Of a stretch of 64,000 nucleotides of DNA, positions 9,883 through 21,696 are shown one piece after another. The stretch's first letter is position 1. The number at the start of each line of letters is the position of its first letter. The translations under genes were made by a program, and so were the position numbers. The stretch covers positions 62,001-126,000 of the forward strand of contig NW_026516745.1 in the NCBI RefSeq assembly GCF_025766255.1, in the 5' to 3' direction. Source of the stretch: Zychaea mexicana. Taxonomy: Eukaryota > Mucoromycota > Mucoromycetes > Mucorales > Lichtheimiaceae. Below the pieces are notes generated by a model. It was not told the DNA's origin. It saw only the letters and a list, made by a program, of their open reading frames with translations, and searched no databases.

Positions 9883-11342
9883 TTTCCTCTATTTTCACCA
9901 CTCGCTATCCCAATTATTCTTTTTAGTGAGTCAATTTTTACAGCAGACTAGCTATTATTGCTGACTAGCAAAAGTGGACTTAAATTGTGTGATTGTCTTT
10001 TTGCATTCCCGCGTATTTGTTTGTTTCCTGCTTTCTCTCTCCTATCTTATATTAAATATGCCTAACTTGAAATGCCTCATGAACCTTATTGTTGACGAAG
10101 AAGAAGAAGAGCAGCGTCGCATCGCTGTGTTCAAACGTCATATAGAAGAGATCGACCATATGATCCAACAGGAGTATGCGACAAAGAAGAAGCATCGTGG
10201 ATCTGTCCCTGGCCATTAAACGACTCACCGAGATCGCATCGCAATGGATGCATGTCTGTTCAAAGACTATTTTGCCGAAGATCCGGTGTATCCGGCGCAT
10301 ATATTCAGAAACCGGTATCGAATGGATCGAGACCTGCTGTTGCGCGTGATGGAGGGTGTGAAGCAGCAGGACGATTATTTCGTCCAGAAACGCAACGCCA
10401 CTCATGAACTTGGCCTCTCATCGTATCAAAATACTACTTCAGCGATGAGACAACTCGCGTATGGTGTCCCAGCAGATGCAACCGATGAGTATGTGAGCAC
10501 AGGCAAGTCGACGGCGCTCGAATGCCTCAAACAGTTCTGTGCTGCAGTTATTACTGCTTTTGGCGACGAGTACTTGTGCACGCCAAACGAGGATGATATC
10601 TGCAAGATCTTAGCCTTCAATGAGAAGCGTGGCTTTCCAGGCATGCTCAGCTCAGTGGACTATATGCATTGGAGATGGAAAAACTGCCCCACCACATGGC
10701 ACAGGCAGTATTCTGGCAAGGAGAAGGCACCCACTGTGGTATTGGAAGCTGCTGCCACTCATGACTTGTGGATCTGGCATGTCTTTTTTAGGTGCCCCAG
10801 CATATTGAATGACATCAATGTGCTTGAGCGATCGCACCTCTTTACCGATCTTGCTACTGGACGCGCGCCACCAGTAAATGTTTCCATCAACGGCCACGAG
10901 TACAACATGGGGTACTATCTGGCCGATGGAATCTACCCTCGCTGGGCGATGCTGGTCAAGCCCCTTTCGAACCCGCATGGCCTTATTCTTTTACTCATAA
11001 TAAATGATAGTTTTATAGAAGGACAATGGCTAGTTGAAGGCTGCTTTTTGTGGAGCATATCTACAATCATTTGTATTTATTTAAAATGAAGACATTAGCA
11101 TCAATACGGAAAGAAAATGAGTGAGCAATATTGTGGAGATCATGCTTCTTTCTCTTATTAATTTGAATATTCGCGATGTAGCTTTTTCAAACAATGTAAG
11201 AGCCGCACGAAAGGACATTGAACGAGCTTTTGGTGTCCTACAAGCTCGGTACAAGATTGTCAAGGAACCGGCTCGATTGTGGAAGCTGGAAGAGCTCACC
11301 ATGATCATGAAGACATGTGTGATTCTTCATAACATAACAGTC

Positions 11343-11400
11343 CACCGCACGAAAAACCAAATGTCAAGTGGTTAGAAAACAGCTTGACATGTGGTGGCAA
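11343..11400 (+). promoter_or_regulatory. Left subterminal ATGTCAAG repeats of CACTA 1
   Basis: ATGTCAAG, CTTGACAT and GGCAAG motifs occur in both orientations with spacers like TGGTTAGAAAACAG. They match the right-end array at 17700-17886. In CACTA elements such repeats bind the element-encoded proteins; that role is inferred here. Confidence 0.55.
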
Positions 11401-11976
11401 GCTGTTGGGGTACCAAGGAAAAAACTAACTAGGTTGTATAGACTAAATTTAGTAGATATGCACCAACTACCTGATCTGCATTCGAGGTTATCCCATAACA
11501 GTAACTGAAAAGCGCGCTAATGCATGAGAGTGCTAAGAGCAATGCTATGGTTTCTGGCTAGAAAATAGTTGTTGGGGGGTTACATCCCCACTTTTTTTTT
11601 TACAATTTCATCTTACCCTATGTGAACACCCCCTATAAAAATGGCTTCCAGCAACTCTGTCCCCGATTCTATGCAAAATGACGCATCTTACTGCTCCTTC
11701 CTTCATGCAGAAGAAAAGCTTGTGTGATATTGTATTCCGTATATGTATCTGCATTATATATTTTTTTACATGAAGTTTATACACAAGCACAACGCAACAA
11801 TGCGGCGGACGTATAAACATAATATGTAACACAGTATAAAAAGGATTTCTTGATCCCAGTAGTAGCAGGAGGAAAGACCCATTCATAAGCGAGTAAGGGA
11901 CAACAGCGGGGGTCAATTTAAGGAAGAAAATAAAAAATGGAATCGTCCCAATTTGTTGTTCTTCGTCATTCCCATC

Positions 11977-14900
11977 ATGGATTATAATCCAGAAAGGGTC
12001 GAATGCTTTTGTCCGGAATGTTTCAGAAGCAGCATTTTCGGTTTTCGCGAGGTTACTCGTATACAAAGAGAGCAGCACACTCAGCGTGCTGTAAATTCGG
12101 CTAGAGAAGGAATCTCGCACAACGGTATATTTGTTTCATAGTAGCGTTCAAAGTGTTGACATTATTTAGTAACCAGACGTTTCGTGAACACAGTAAGCGC
12201 TCTCATAGCCACTTTTGAAGGCGAACAGCCTTCCTTATCTGAAGCATCAGATAATATGGATATTGACGAAATGGATATTGGTGATGACGTTTCGAATGAG
12301 CCTTCCACTTCCCGTTCTCTTAGTATGTCGAGATAATTGATCGATAATAGAAAGAGAGTAAGATAACTTATTGTTGGATGAATAGCTATTCATGATATTG
12401 ATGCTCCTTCTTCCTCTCCTGGTATGTTGAGATAAGTGATGGATAGTGTCAAGGAAGGGATATATGATTTATTGTTGAATGGTTGAACGGTATATAATAG
12501 CTGCTGTGAGTCGTCGTTTGTCGTTCTCTGACGAGGACAATGTCTTTGGAGTGGAGGAAGACAGAGACAGTGTTGGCGGCACCGAACGTTTGCTCGATGC
12601 CGAAGATGTTGAATGGGATGTCGAAGCAGACAATGTGAATGAAGAAGAAACAGCCAGCATTGACGAACAAGGTGTGTGCAATTTTTTTTTTGGAAAACCC
12701 ATTTTTATTTCACTCATTCAAAGTTTCTCATATCCTTCTAAAGATGCTGCTTACCTTCATCCACAAACACCCTTGCTTCCAGGGTATTCTCATCCCTACG
12801 TTCTTGTCCTTGTTTTCCTTGTTCTGTTCCAGTTGCACTTCCTCTCTGAACGAACGTCGAGCACGCTTATTGAGTTTTGTGCAATCCTTCTCGAAGATCT
12901 TCCTTTTCCATCTTCTGACCGTCTTCCTCTCTCTCTTGCCACATTGCGTCGTATCACCGGCATCGCTACCCAAATTGATTCTTTACGACGTTATGTATCA
13001 TGTCCGACATGCCATAGCATTTACCTTTTGACGCCAGATTGCCCACGTACATGCACAAATAACGATATCCGTTACAGTCGCCTATGTGGCCGAGCATTGT
13101 TCAGATCAGTGGGCAATAGATTGTCGCCAATCAAAGAATTTGCTTACCAGCCCTTATCTGCGAGTATTGAGCGACTGTTCAAACGACCGGGATTTGAGAC
13201 GATGATCGAAACATGGCGCGATCGCAGACGTGTCGCAAATACATTTTACGACGTTTATGATGGCGACATGTGGCGAGAGTTTGCTGATCGTGCTGGTCGT
13301 CACTTTGCCGCAGAGGTTCGTTCGCTGTTGTTGACGCTCAATGTTGACTGGTTCGGCCCGTTCACGAATTCGACATACTCATGCGGTGCATTATATTTGA
13401 CCGTCAATAATCTCCCTCGATCTGAGCGTTACAAAACGGAGAATGTTATACTCATTGGAGTAATGCCAGGTCCGCGAGAGCCAAGCACATCCGACATGAA
13501 CCACTACTTGCGCCCAATGGTCGATGATTTGCTTGAATGGTATGATTGGAAAACAGTTGGAACGAACGAGCATCCAGAGGGAGCACAAGTACGTTTGGCC
13601 CTACTACTCAATGCTTGTGACATACCTGCTGCCAGAAAAACCGGTGGGTTCACTTCCCATGCTAGCACTTGTGCTTGCCATAAATGCACTCGCCAGTTTT
13701 TCGTATTTCCTGGTACAACAGACATCGACTACTCAGGATTCGAAATGGAGGAATGGGAGCTGCGGACACGCGAAAGCAATCGCCATGACGCCGAACAATG
13801 GCGGCAAGCTGACACACTTGCTGCTCGCCGAGAAATCGAACGCGACACCGGAACTCGATGGTCAGAATTGCACCGCCTTGAATACTTTGACCCTGTTCGC
13901 TGTACGATCATTGATCCGATGCATAACCTGTTCCTCGGGACAGCAAAGCGTATGACAAAGACATGGATCGAGAATGGCGACTTGACGAGGCAGGACCTTC
14001 GAGAAATGCAGGTGTTGGCCGACAGCATTGTGCTCCCCCCCAACTACGTTTCCTTGAAGCGAAAGATAGAAGCTGGCTTCTCCTTCATGACTGCTGATGA
14101 TTGGAAATCGTGGTGTATTGTGTACTCGCCATTTGTTTTGCAAAACCATCTCCCCCGCCACCTCCTTCAACATTGGCTGCAGTTTGTAAATGCCTGTCGA
14201 CTGCTAGTCAAACCATCAATCACTATGGATGAGATCGAAGAAGCCAGTACACTTTTGCTGTCCTTTTGCCGTGGTGTGGAACGCTTGTACGGAGCAGAAG
14301 AGGTCACGCCGAATATGCATCTACATATGCATTTGGATGTAACGATCGAGGATTTTGGACCTTTATACGCTTTCTGGCTATTTAGTTTTGAGAGATATAA
14401 TGGGTATTTAAAGGAGATCGATACCAACCAGAAGGATTCGTTCGAAATGACATTTATGAAGAAGTTCTTGCAAAAGACAGGTGCTCGCGACTTTGTCCGG
14501 TCGTTTGAAGCCCGCTTCGATGATAGACCAAGCCATTTCGACTTTTTGAATCGCTTCCTTGACATCGTACAACCGATTCAGCAAAGTGTTGACATTGCGC
14601 ATAGTACGTTTGACCCTCACGATTTCTTTGCGCTGTCGACGAGTACAGAGCTGGCCACTGGAAGCGAGCCATTGCCGCCAGATGCGTATCCATTAGACAC
14701 TGCGCCAACAAGCTTCATGATTGAGCCAGTGTATGAGTACCTTCTCGCATTCTACCGGTCGGTATATGGTGCCGAACTCGACCACTATAGAGAAGCGCAA
14801 GCAGGCCGCATTTTTGTCAACAACCGATACGAGAAAATTAAGACCATACGCATTATGGGTCAGCTATACAGAAGTAAAGAAGCGCGATCACGTCGAGGTG

Positions 14901-15238
14901 CACATGCACAGGTGTTGTACCAGGCAGAGGATCGAGGCGAGCCTATCGCTTGGCCATGCGAGATCTAGTACTTCTTTCGGCACGAATTGATGGTCAACGG
15001 CCAGCTTGAAAAGCACGTTTTTGCTTTTGTTAGGTGGTACAGCATCTTCAGCAGCAATGAGCCGCTATTTGTTGACAGTTACCTGGAGACGTGGCGTAGC
15101 CACTTCCGTGCTGAAGACATGGACTGCATCGTGCCCGTTCATCGTCTATATGGGCAGGTGGCAGTTGTAAAGTATGATCAAACGCATGCAAGTGGTAGAA
15201 CTGTTGTAATTCCATTGCCGAAAAAGATGTTGGCGTAA
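11977..15238 (+). pseudogene. CACTA (Tnp2-like) transposase, five exons
   Basis: Introns can be placed by frame at 12125-12169, 12323-12385, 12422-12500 and 12672-12743, all GT..AG; three begin GTAT. Exon 1 starts MDYNPERVECFCPECF, a C-x-C-x2-C..H zinc motif common at the start of these proteins. Exons 2-4 are acidic (MDIDEMDIGDD). The main exon has CPTCHSIYLL, a core with NVDWFGPF, NLPRSERYK, GVMPGPREP, DIPAARKTGG, CACHKC and IDPMHNLFLGTAKR, then FERYNGYLKEID. A single TAG at 14966-14968 sits where related frames have a polar residue before YFFRHE. The same frame continues to 15238 with GQLEKHVFAFVRWY. It would bind the element ends and catalyse transposition. One stop from intact. Confidence 0.85.
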
Positions 15239-15410
15239 ATCAAATAGTAGAAGCAGTGCTACGATTCAATTTTCAAATTTTCTTTCCTCCTCTCTGAAGC
15301 AGTCTCTTTCTCCCCCACACACCCCCACCCCCCATTCAGTTACATATGGTATAAACTTCTTTTGCCCACCCCAAACCCGCACAGCATATAGCTGGTAACC
15401 ATTTTATTAG

Positions 15411-16517
15411 TTATGCAAGCATCCAGTCTTGCAGCTGCGAGCGCACCTTCTCGACCAAGGTGCCCGCCTTTCGAGCCGCTGTTCGTGCGAGCGCATTCGG
15501 CTGGGCATCAACAGTGGGCGCACTGTACTCGTCGAGTCTCGCTAAGAAAACGTTTGCCTATACCAATTTCTTCAATAAGATGTGTATGCAAAGAACACCC
15601 GCTTTCTAAATCATTACCCTCTCACTGCGCCATTCGGGCACAAAGACTGACACGCGCTTAACGCTACTCAAGCCTTCAGCGCTCCCCTCATTGTCGGTCT
15701 CCTCATCCGACATACATTCGGCCTGCAGCAATGACGATCCGCCAGGGTACTGCTCCTCCAGCTCGAATGCATGGCGTCGGAAAACGTTAAGTCGCCGTAT
15801 CGATTTCTGTCAACATCGTCAAGCTTCATTATTTTATGCGACGCCCTTCTACTACTACTTTTGCTTACATTGTATCGACGTTGGTAACGCCGTTTCGTCA
15901 CTTTTCTCTGGGCTTTTGTTGCAGCCGACTGTCTCGACATCATGCGCTTATGGTCGAAGTGGTGGTAGACCATATTCCTGATATGGCCCTTGCTCAAGTT
16001 AAAGCACCCTTGACCGTGGACATACTCAACAAGGCGCTTCACAGCCTCCTTGTTGTGGCTATCGGTGAAACTGAGGTCGAGCTTCAGGCCAGCGTTTCCA
16101 AGCCGTCCATTGTAAGCGCGTATGCACTCCTTTTATATATGAAGGCAATATTATTTAATGAGCAATTTCTTTGCACCAGCCGTCTCAATCTCTCTTGACA
16201 GAACACGACAAACTTACAGACGCAGTTGGAGCACGGCGGCCACGAGCTTGCACTTGCTCGCCACCATTCCTCTCATCGGTAGCATCAGTACCAGTAGTGG
16301 CACCACGAGTTACCATACCAGCAACTGCTCGGCCCATCACAGTGAGCTCGGATCGCATCACCTGGTTCTCAGCTTCCAAACCAATGACTCGATCCAAAAG
16401 CGCATTTTGCTGCTGCTGCTGCTGCCGATCCAAGGCACTGTTGGCCTGTTCGACATCGGCCTCACGCACTGCCATACGTCGTTGACGTTGGGCTTGCAAT
16501 TCAGATACAGTGGGCAT
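15411..16517 (-). pseudogene. CACTA accessory protein, convergent to the transposase
   Basis: Exon 1 (from 16517) reads MPTVSELQAQRQRRMAV, a coiled coil with a glutamine run (residues about 32-38) and a leucine/valine heptad-like stretch. A GTAAGT donor follows near 16222. Exon 2 reads KLDLSFTDSHNKEAVKRLVE, a histidine-rich QGCFNLSKGHIRNMVYHHF and a basic RRYQRRY segment. A frameshift near 15785 leads to an acidic MSDEETDNEG stretch and FVPEWRSERV, then (after a stop) to a stop codon at 15411 with AATAAA downstream. The same parts occur in the second CACTA copy at 40942-42238, so this is a real companion gene, probably a DNA-binding partner of the transposase. Two faults make this copy non-functional. 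Confidence 0.6.
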
Positions 16518-16559
16518 CTATACAAGATCATCTCAGTATACATCACATAACTACAGCTG

Positions 16560-17690
16560 TAATGCTTCGTCTTGTCAACGCTCACTTTTTTTGGAGTAGG
16601 TACGAAGATGTATGTGGACAGAAAGAGGTTGGTATAATAGATTGGTTTGGATGTGGGGGGAACCTTTTATCGGGTGGGGGATTGTTCTGTCTGGTGCTCT
16701 TTTTTGTGCATGATCAGGGTCACTTTTTCTTTTGGTATTGCAGCTAGTTTTATTCCGCGTCAATCTATCTCTCTCTTTATCCCGCCTCTTTCTCTTTCTT
16801 TTCACTTTACTTCCTCCCTTCTTGACGCGACGCACTACTCTCTTAAGGCTCGTAAGTACAGGTTCATGAAGCACCTCTTTACTCATGTTGTGGTCAAACT
16901 AGTTTTAACTTTTATGGCTCTATCTAATACCACTTTAATTTGGGTATTCTTATAGCTCAGGACGCGATCATCTGTTCTCCTGTCCAAAAGTGTAGGCGGC
17001 GCCATCATAGGACTAAGCTTGTAAGTTCTTCATTCTTTCTATCTATATACTCCATTTTTTGTCTTTGAACTACAGCCTTCTACCCATAATGCTACCACTG
17101 TTGCTACGATCTCTCATGCCAAACATCTAACTGGATCCTTCATACACGCTCAATCTCACGTCATTCCTAGTGTTGCTGCGAAAGCTGGTCAGTGCTGCCA
17201 CACTTCATATGGCGCTTTTAGAAAAAGGTAACACTTCTATATTCACTTTCACCTAGTTGCAGCACAAACGTTTTGAGTGGACCGTGGGTCATCAACACAC
17301 ACGGCATTGTTGCGATTCACTCTTGTTATTTTCGGCCCCATCACCAGCTAGAGATTGTATGCATATTCACACAGACATACACATATACATAGATGCTCTC
17401 TTTGCTTTTGCTTTTATTGTTTGCTCCCGTTTTGACTCCTTTGAATCCTTAATAATTTTGTTTTGCTACTCTAATATTGAAATAAATAAAATTCGGTTGC
17501 TTATTACCATACCATCATAATCATCGCTGCTATATAAAAATTGATACCTACTGCGGTCATTTTATTCGTTTGGTATATGCACAAATTATAACACGCTAAA
17601 ACATGCTATGCAGACCTCTGTCAGCTTGATACAGCTCTAGTACCCGGTCCATATGTAGAGAAACTGGGGGAACTACATTGCTCTTTGCAT
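16560..17690. other. Interior of CACTA 1, no gene supported
   Basis: Pyrimidine-rich DNA between the accessory gene start and the right subterminal array. A lysine/arginine-rich minus-strand frame at 16575-16886 lacks a second line of support. The region probably holds the accessory gene's promoter. Confidence 0.4.
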
Positions 17691-17699
17691 GCATATGCA

Positions 17700-17886
17700 G
17701 TAACATACACGCCTAAATTTGGATACCATATGTCAAGCTGTTAAAACAGCTTGATAGACCCTTAACTTGCTGTTTCTACAGAAATGTCAAGGGGTTAAAA
17801 ACAGCTTGACATCATCTTGACATGTCCTTGCCACCCACATGTCAAGCTGTTTTTCAACCCCTTGACATACCCTCTCCTGTCCAGTG
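17700..17886 (-). promoter_or_regulatory. Right subterminal array of CACTA 1
   Basis: At least seven ATGTCAAG/CTTGACAT motifs lie in alternating orientation, several in the form CTTGACAT-[spacer]-ATGTCAAG with CTGTTTTT spacers. The outermost lies 18 bp from the CACTG tip. Confidence 0.6.
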
Positions 17887-18109
17887 GTCCAAAACGATCT
17901 GGATGTCTCGCGAACATTGCATGAATGGAGATACTCGCAAGAAGTCTTCGATCAAGCAAGAGAAAATCCATCCATCTTGCAAGATTTCATCCGACGTCAC
18001 AAAGAACTTAGGGATGTAAACACGCATGATCGTTTGAGACATGATCTCATGGAACATCTTTGGCAAATGGAAGGTGAACGGGATACATAAGCCCTACTTC
18101 CATCCTAGG

Positions 18110-20280
18110 GACCGGCATCGAATCCAGATTCGTCGATCCGTTTCGTTTCGAATGAGAAGAAACCGGATTCGAGCGAGGGCTTTTACGGATCGGAACAGAT
18201 TCAGATTGAGCTTGAGCAATCCGGATTCAAAATGGATTGGAAGGTGCCATTCCAGATTGATCCGTTTGATACGTTTTATTTCTATTGCAATTCTCATGGT
18301 TAGCTTTGTAATTGGTAGATTGTTAAGGAATGCGAAAGAAAGTGCGAAGCTGAAGGGATGAATAGGGGGAACAGAATTTATGCATTTTTATATACTACAT
18401 ATAATAAAAGGTTTAAAGGTAGTCGTTTATAATCAAAGTCTTGGTTTATTATTAAGTCGTTGTAGCTAATGCCTAAAGGAATGCAATATATGGCAATTGT
18501 AGAGGGATTCATAAACTCGACGTGCCTATTGTTGAGGGATAGGTGAAAAAAAGGGAAGCAGCTGCTTGTAACTGCCTCGTTTCAAATACACCGCACACTA
18601 CTAGCCAAACTGAAGGCAATACTATACACACAAAGACACATACAAACACATACATATATTATACAGTATAAGATTGTGTGCATTCACTTACTCCATAGGA
18701 TAGACACTCAATACTTGCTGATAGTTGATAATCCTCTTTCCATTCCCTATGCTCTTCATATGAAGAAGTAAAACACGAATCGTCGTTGCCCTCATGCATT
18801 GGTCGTAGTAAATAGAGCGGCGCCGGCAGTGGCATTGTACTCCATAGGCATCCTTGAGATCTAAATCATACTATACTTTAAAGCAACATGGTAAACTGTT
18901 TGTTTTTAGCTTTTCCTTTCGCTTTATTAATGCCGTCGCGTTTAACAAGTGCATCCTTCCACGTTCCCAACACTGTGTTCGTCAATGCTTTTGCGATCTC
19001 TGTGGAAACGACATAACACTTTTATCAGTTGTTCTGTATGCAAAAAGCCAACCGAGTAAAAGCCGCACTTTCCTCTATCTCTTCTGCTATACAGCTTATA
19101 AAGCTGCTTTATTTTATCTTATTCCGCTGCTGCTTGGAAAGGGTCGTGTCAGCAAATTGTCCACTCTTTCAATCGCTTAGGTCGGAAATCGTTCAAGACT
19201 TTATGGCGCACAGGCAATAGCAACTATATTGAAAGAAAAAAATAACTCTGAGCTTTCCCTTCACTTCCGCAATTTTCTGTCACTCATTCATTCGCTTGTA
19301 GTAAAATTATTCCTGCTTTTGATGCTGTACCTTTGATCGCGTACATTCCGTTCAACCTGATTTGTTAGAAATCGTTTTTTAAAAGTAGCAGTATCAAATA
19401 TCAAGAAGTGTGCACTTGCTTTTTCTCCCAGTAATTTTTCTTTTGTGCATTCTTCCTATAAATTGACCCCGCTGATGTCATCCACCCCCTCATTAAGTGT
19501 GCATCTGAAGATATCAAACCAGGGATAGCATCTTTAGTAATGGTATCAGGCTGGGTCGTCTTTTACTGTTTCTCCTATGCATAAGCGTTATCTATAATGC
19601 CATTACATCCGTTCCTGTTAAGGCAGAAATACTCATAGCTTATCGAATGCTGATTATATGATAACTTCAAATATCGTTGATCTATTTCGCTCTATATATC
19701 AGTGGTATAGTTGTATAAAAAAATTATACCAATCAATCGAAGTCGTCTTTGGTGATGCACATGTGATAGCATACATCCGGTTAGGGAGGATCCGTAAAAG
19801 CATTCATCTATGCTTTAGATCCGGAAGTAGCTCGTTCTTCCGTCATTTAGTGCTAAGCTCTGTCATGCTGAGCAGAGAAAGGACGAAAAGACCGCAACCC
19901 AGCAAGCACCGATAGCAGCGATCTGACGTTTTAGGAAACTGTCATCTTAATTTTCATGATTGTCTTCATGGCGACATTTCCCGAAGGATGATATCTGCCT
20001 TTGCGAACTGGGTCATGATTGCTACCAAGATTTGAAATCACATGGATATCCGTGAACAATGTAGTTCTTAATAGAAGTAAAAAAAGAGCAAGACATTAAA
20101 GATATAAAAGGGGCAAAAAAAAGTTGTTTGAAGACATACAATTCTATTTATTATTGATCCAGATAACGGTAGGCATTCCTAATATTCCTCACATATAGCT
20201 AGCTCTCTATTTCATACCGATAATCACATACCTGTTTATTCACTATACATACCTTGGAATAGCTACTCTAACCTTCCACC
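18110..20280. other. 5' region of hAT 1, no gene supported
   Basis: 2.2 kb between the hAT tip and the first transposase exon. The first 160 bp carry ATCCG/CGGAT repeats. The remainder holds only short frames without recognisable motifs. It is long for a hAT leader, so it may contain an unrecognised small insertion. Confidence 0.4.
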
Positions 20281-20701
20281 ATGAATCTGTCTTCTTTTTC
20301 CATCCCTGGTAAACGAAACTCCTCTGCTTTCGATAATGACTGGTCTGATGAAGTAAGTTGACCCTTCATTCTATAAGAATATCAGTATATCCTCACTTAC
20401 CTGATCCAACACATTTATTTGACTTTAAATAGGATTCGTCAATGCCTGACCGTATGGGTAGCTCACCTTCCACAGCCCGCCAGTTTTCTGCGATGTCCAC
20501 TGACTATGACAATGAGGCGATTGACAACACCAGTAACGGCGAAACCGGTGTATTGACCTCCGTGCAACACCAGCTGAAAGTAAAAGGGGTTAAAGCACGC
20601 AAGAGCTGGCTGTACAAATGGTTCGAGGGCGTAAACGACGCCCAGAATATCACCTACTACTACTGCCGCTATCCCATGGGAGATAAGTTCTGCAGTAAAA
20701 G
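20281..20701 (+). pseudogene. hAT 1 transposase, N-terminal exons with zinc finger
   Basis: Exon 1 (20281-20352) starts MNLSSFSIPGKRN. A GTAAGT..TAG intron (20353-20432) follows. Exon 2 reads DSSMPDRMGSSPS, then KARKSWLYKWFEGVN and YYYCRYPMGDKFC. The KSW..KWF plus C-x8-C pattern is the start of a BED-type finger. The reading stops making sense at SKS (about 20701), where the Helitron begins. The expected continuation (TTGLIKHLLKHGI) is found 7.5 kb further on, at about 28183. Confidence 0.75.
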
Positions 20702-21117
20702 TCGCCTGCGGCGGCCCTTGGCAAGGTGTTCTATACTTGATACTCCGTTGTGTGTAATTAAACTCAGTATCACTGTCTTAATCAACAACGTCACGTGCCT
20801 CGCTTCGCTCCGCGTCATTCAAAGATTGGGCTCCCGTAGACCCGTGAGGTGGGGGCAAGCCCCCATACATTTCAAGCATTGGAGGCTGGATCAGTATTTT
20901 CGTATACAAAGATGGATCAGAGTTTTGTTGTCTTATCCAGCACAAGATAAATATGAAGTATCCACACCTGATACTCATTATTAGAGCTGTATCAATAGAA
21001 TTATTTATATATTCTTAATTGTAAATGTTATTACAAATACAAAGAGGAATGGTGCGATGTTGAAGCTGTGATATTAATATTATCAGCAGTGGTAGCGTGG
21101 TCAATTTCAAGGGCCGC

Positions 21118-21208
21118 ACTTTTATTTCCATTTTCAGAAGCGTGACAGACAGACGGTCAAGGTAAACACTAAAGGTGATTTCATAATCCGTATAGAACGC
21201 CCAAAAAA
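21118..21208 (+). repeat. Internal copy of the Helitron right-end sequence
   Basis: GAAGCGTGACAGACAGAC, then GTGATTTCATAATCCGTATA and GAACGCC, repeats in the same orientation the sequence near the right end (about 28088-28173). This suggests that the left 500 bp belong to a second, truncated Helitron joined head-to-tail. Confidence 0.5.
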
Positions 21209-21237
21209 TACAATGCAAGAAATATGTTTATTACTCT

Positions 21238-21696
21238 TTAGCCAAGGCGTAAATACAGCGGTAGATGTGTGGATGTTGATACAGTGGTGTATGTGTTTGC
21301 AGTAAATGTCGTAGCAGGGAAATTGGTAAAATATGCGTCAATGGATGTGCCGGACCGTGTTGTAGATATTTCTGGGGCAAGGGCGGGTAGTAGTCGATGA
21401 GTAGCAAAGAACTGTAGGAGTCGTGAAGTGCGAGCATCCTCTGGGGAGTTGAGATTTATGTTAAAATCTCCAGCGAGTATATATGCAGTGTTTGGATGGT
21501 TTACAAGTAGTTCGTCCAACGCAGCAATCAAGGTGTCAATAGGAGCTCGAGGCGAGGCATAGATGCTCGATACCGTCAATGGCCCACTATATACGATGAT
21601 TGACATACTGATACGTGCATTTGGCGAGTAGCTATATGCACGTTGAACTTGCAGAACCATGCTATTGCGAATATATACTGCGGTACCAAAGGCTCG
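21238..21696 (-). pseudogene. Helitron endonuclease domain
   Basis: Continues from the helicase after an in-frame TGA. It reads RAFGTAVYIRN, SIIVYSGPLTVSSIYASP, then LAGDFNINLNSPED and a C-terminal THLPLYLRLG, with the stop near 21238 and AATAAA just beyond. The upstream part (FHNVQSLRKHLDLV, LLFAETWTSP) lies at the end of the helicase frame. The pattern N..SL, ETW, YASP, GDFN matches the apurinic-type endonuclease domain (EEP superfamily) that some Helitrons, called Helentrons/Helitron2, carry at the C-terminus. The final SDH is degenerate (STSTHLP). Confidence 0.7.

Larger units (their letters stand above)
11343..17886 (+). mobile_element. CACTA-type element 1 (autonomous layout)
   Basis: The right end, read inward on the minus strand, is CACTGGACAGGAGAGGGT followed by ATGTCAAGG. 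The left end is CACCGCACGAAAAACCAA followed by ATGTCAAGT. Both have an 18-bp tip before the first subterminal motif. The flanks are GTC on both sides (11340-11342 and 17887-17889), a 3-bp duplication as CACTA elements make, and excising the element restores the Harbinger reading frame. It carries a spliced transposase on the plus strand and a convergent accessory gene on the minus strand. Confidence 0.85.
10058..18090 (+). pseudogene. Harbinger DDE transposase, split by a CACTA insertion
   Basis: The first part (10058-11342) starts MPNLKCLMNL, has an acidic/basic N-terminus and a HRGSVPGH motif followed by one in-frame TAA (10217-10219). It then reads DYFAEDPVYP, FRNRYRM, and the catalytic D in LSSVDYMHWRW and in YYLADGIYPRW. 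About 180 bp without homology (10980-11165) interrupt it, after which RKDIERAFGVLQARY supplies the catalytic E. The protein runs to VILHNITV, where the CACTA element enters. It resumes in the same frame at 17890 with QNDLDVSRTLHEW and ends HDLMEHLWQMEGERDT at 18090, a typical Harbinger C-terminus. The enzyme would cut and paste the element at TWA sites. Broken by the stop, the 180-bp interruption and the insertion. Confidence 0.85.

Noticed and set aside
12479..12500. ATG at 12479 as the start of the CACTA transposase
   Set aside because: It lies inside the intron 12422-12500. Splicing joins earlier exons in frame back to the ATG at 11977.
12728..14711. Several long antisense and alternate frames over the CACTA transposase
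   Set aside because: They are shadows of the well-supported sense frame, which has motifs and splice sites.
20851..20864. GGGGGCAAGCCCCC hairpin as the Helitron 3' terminal hairpin
   Set aside because: It is about 150 bp from the inferred junction and no CTRR follows at the right distance, so its role cannot be claimed.
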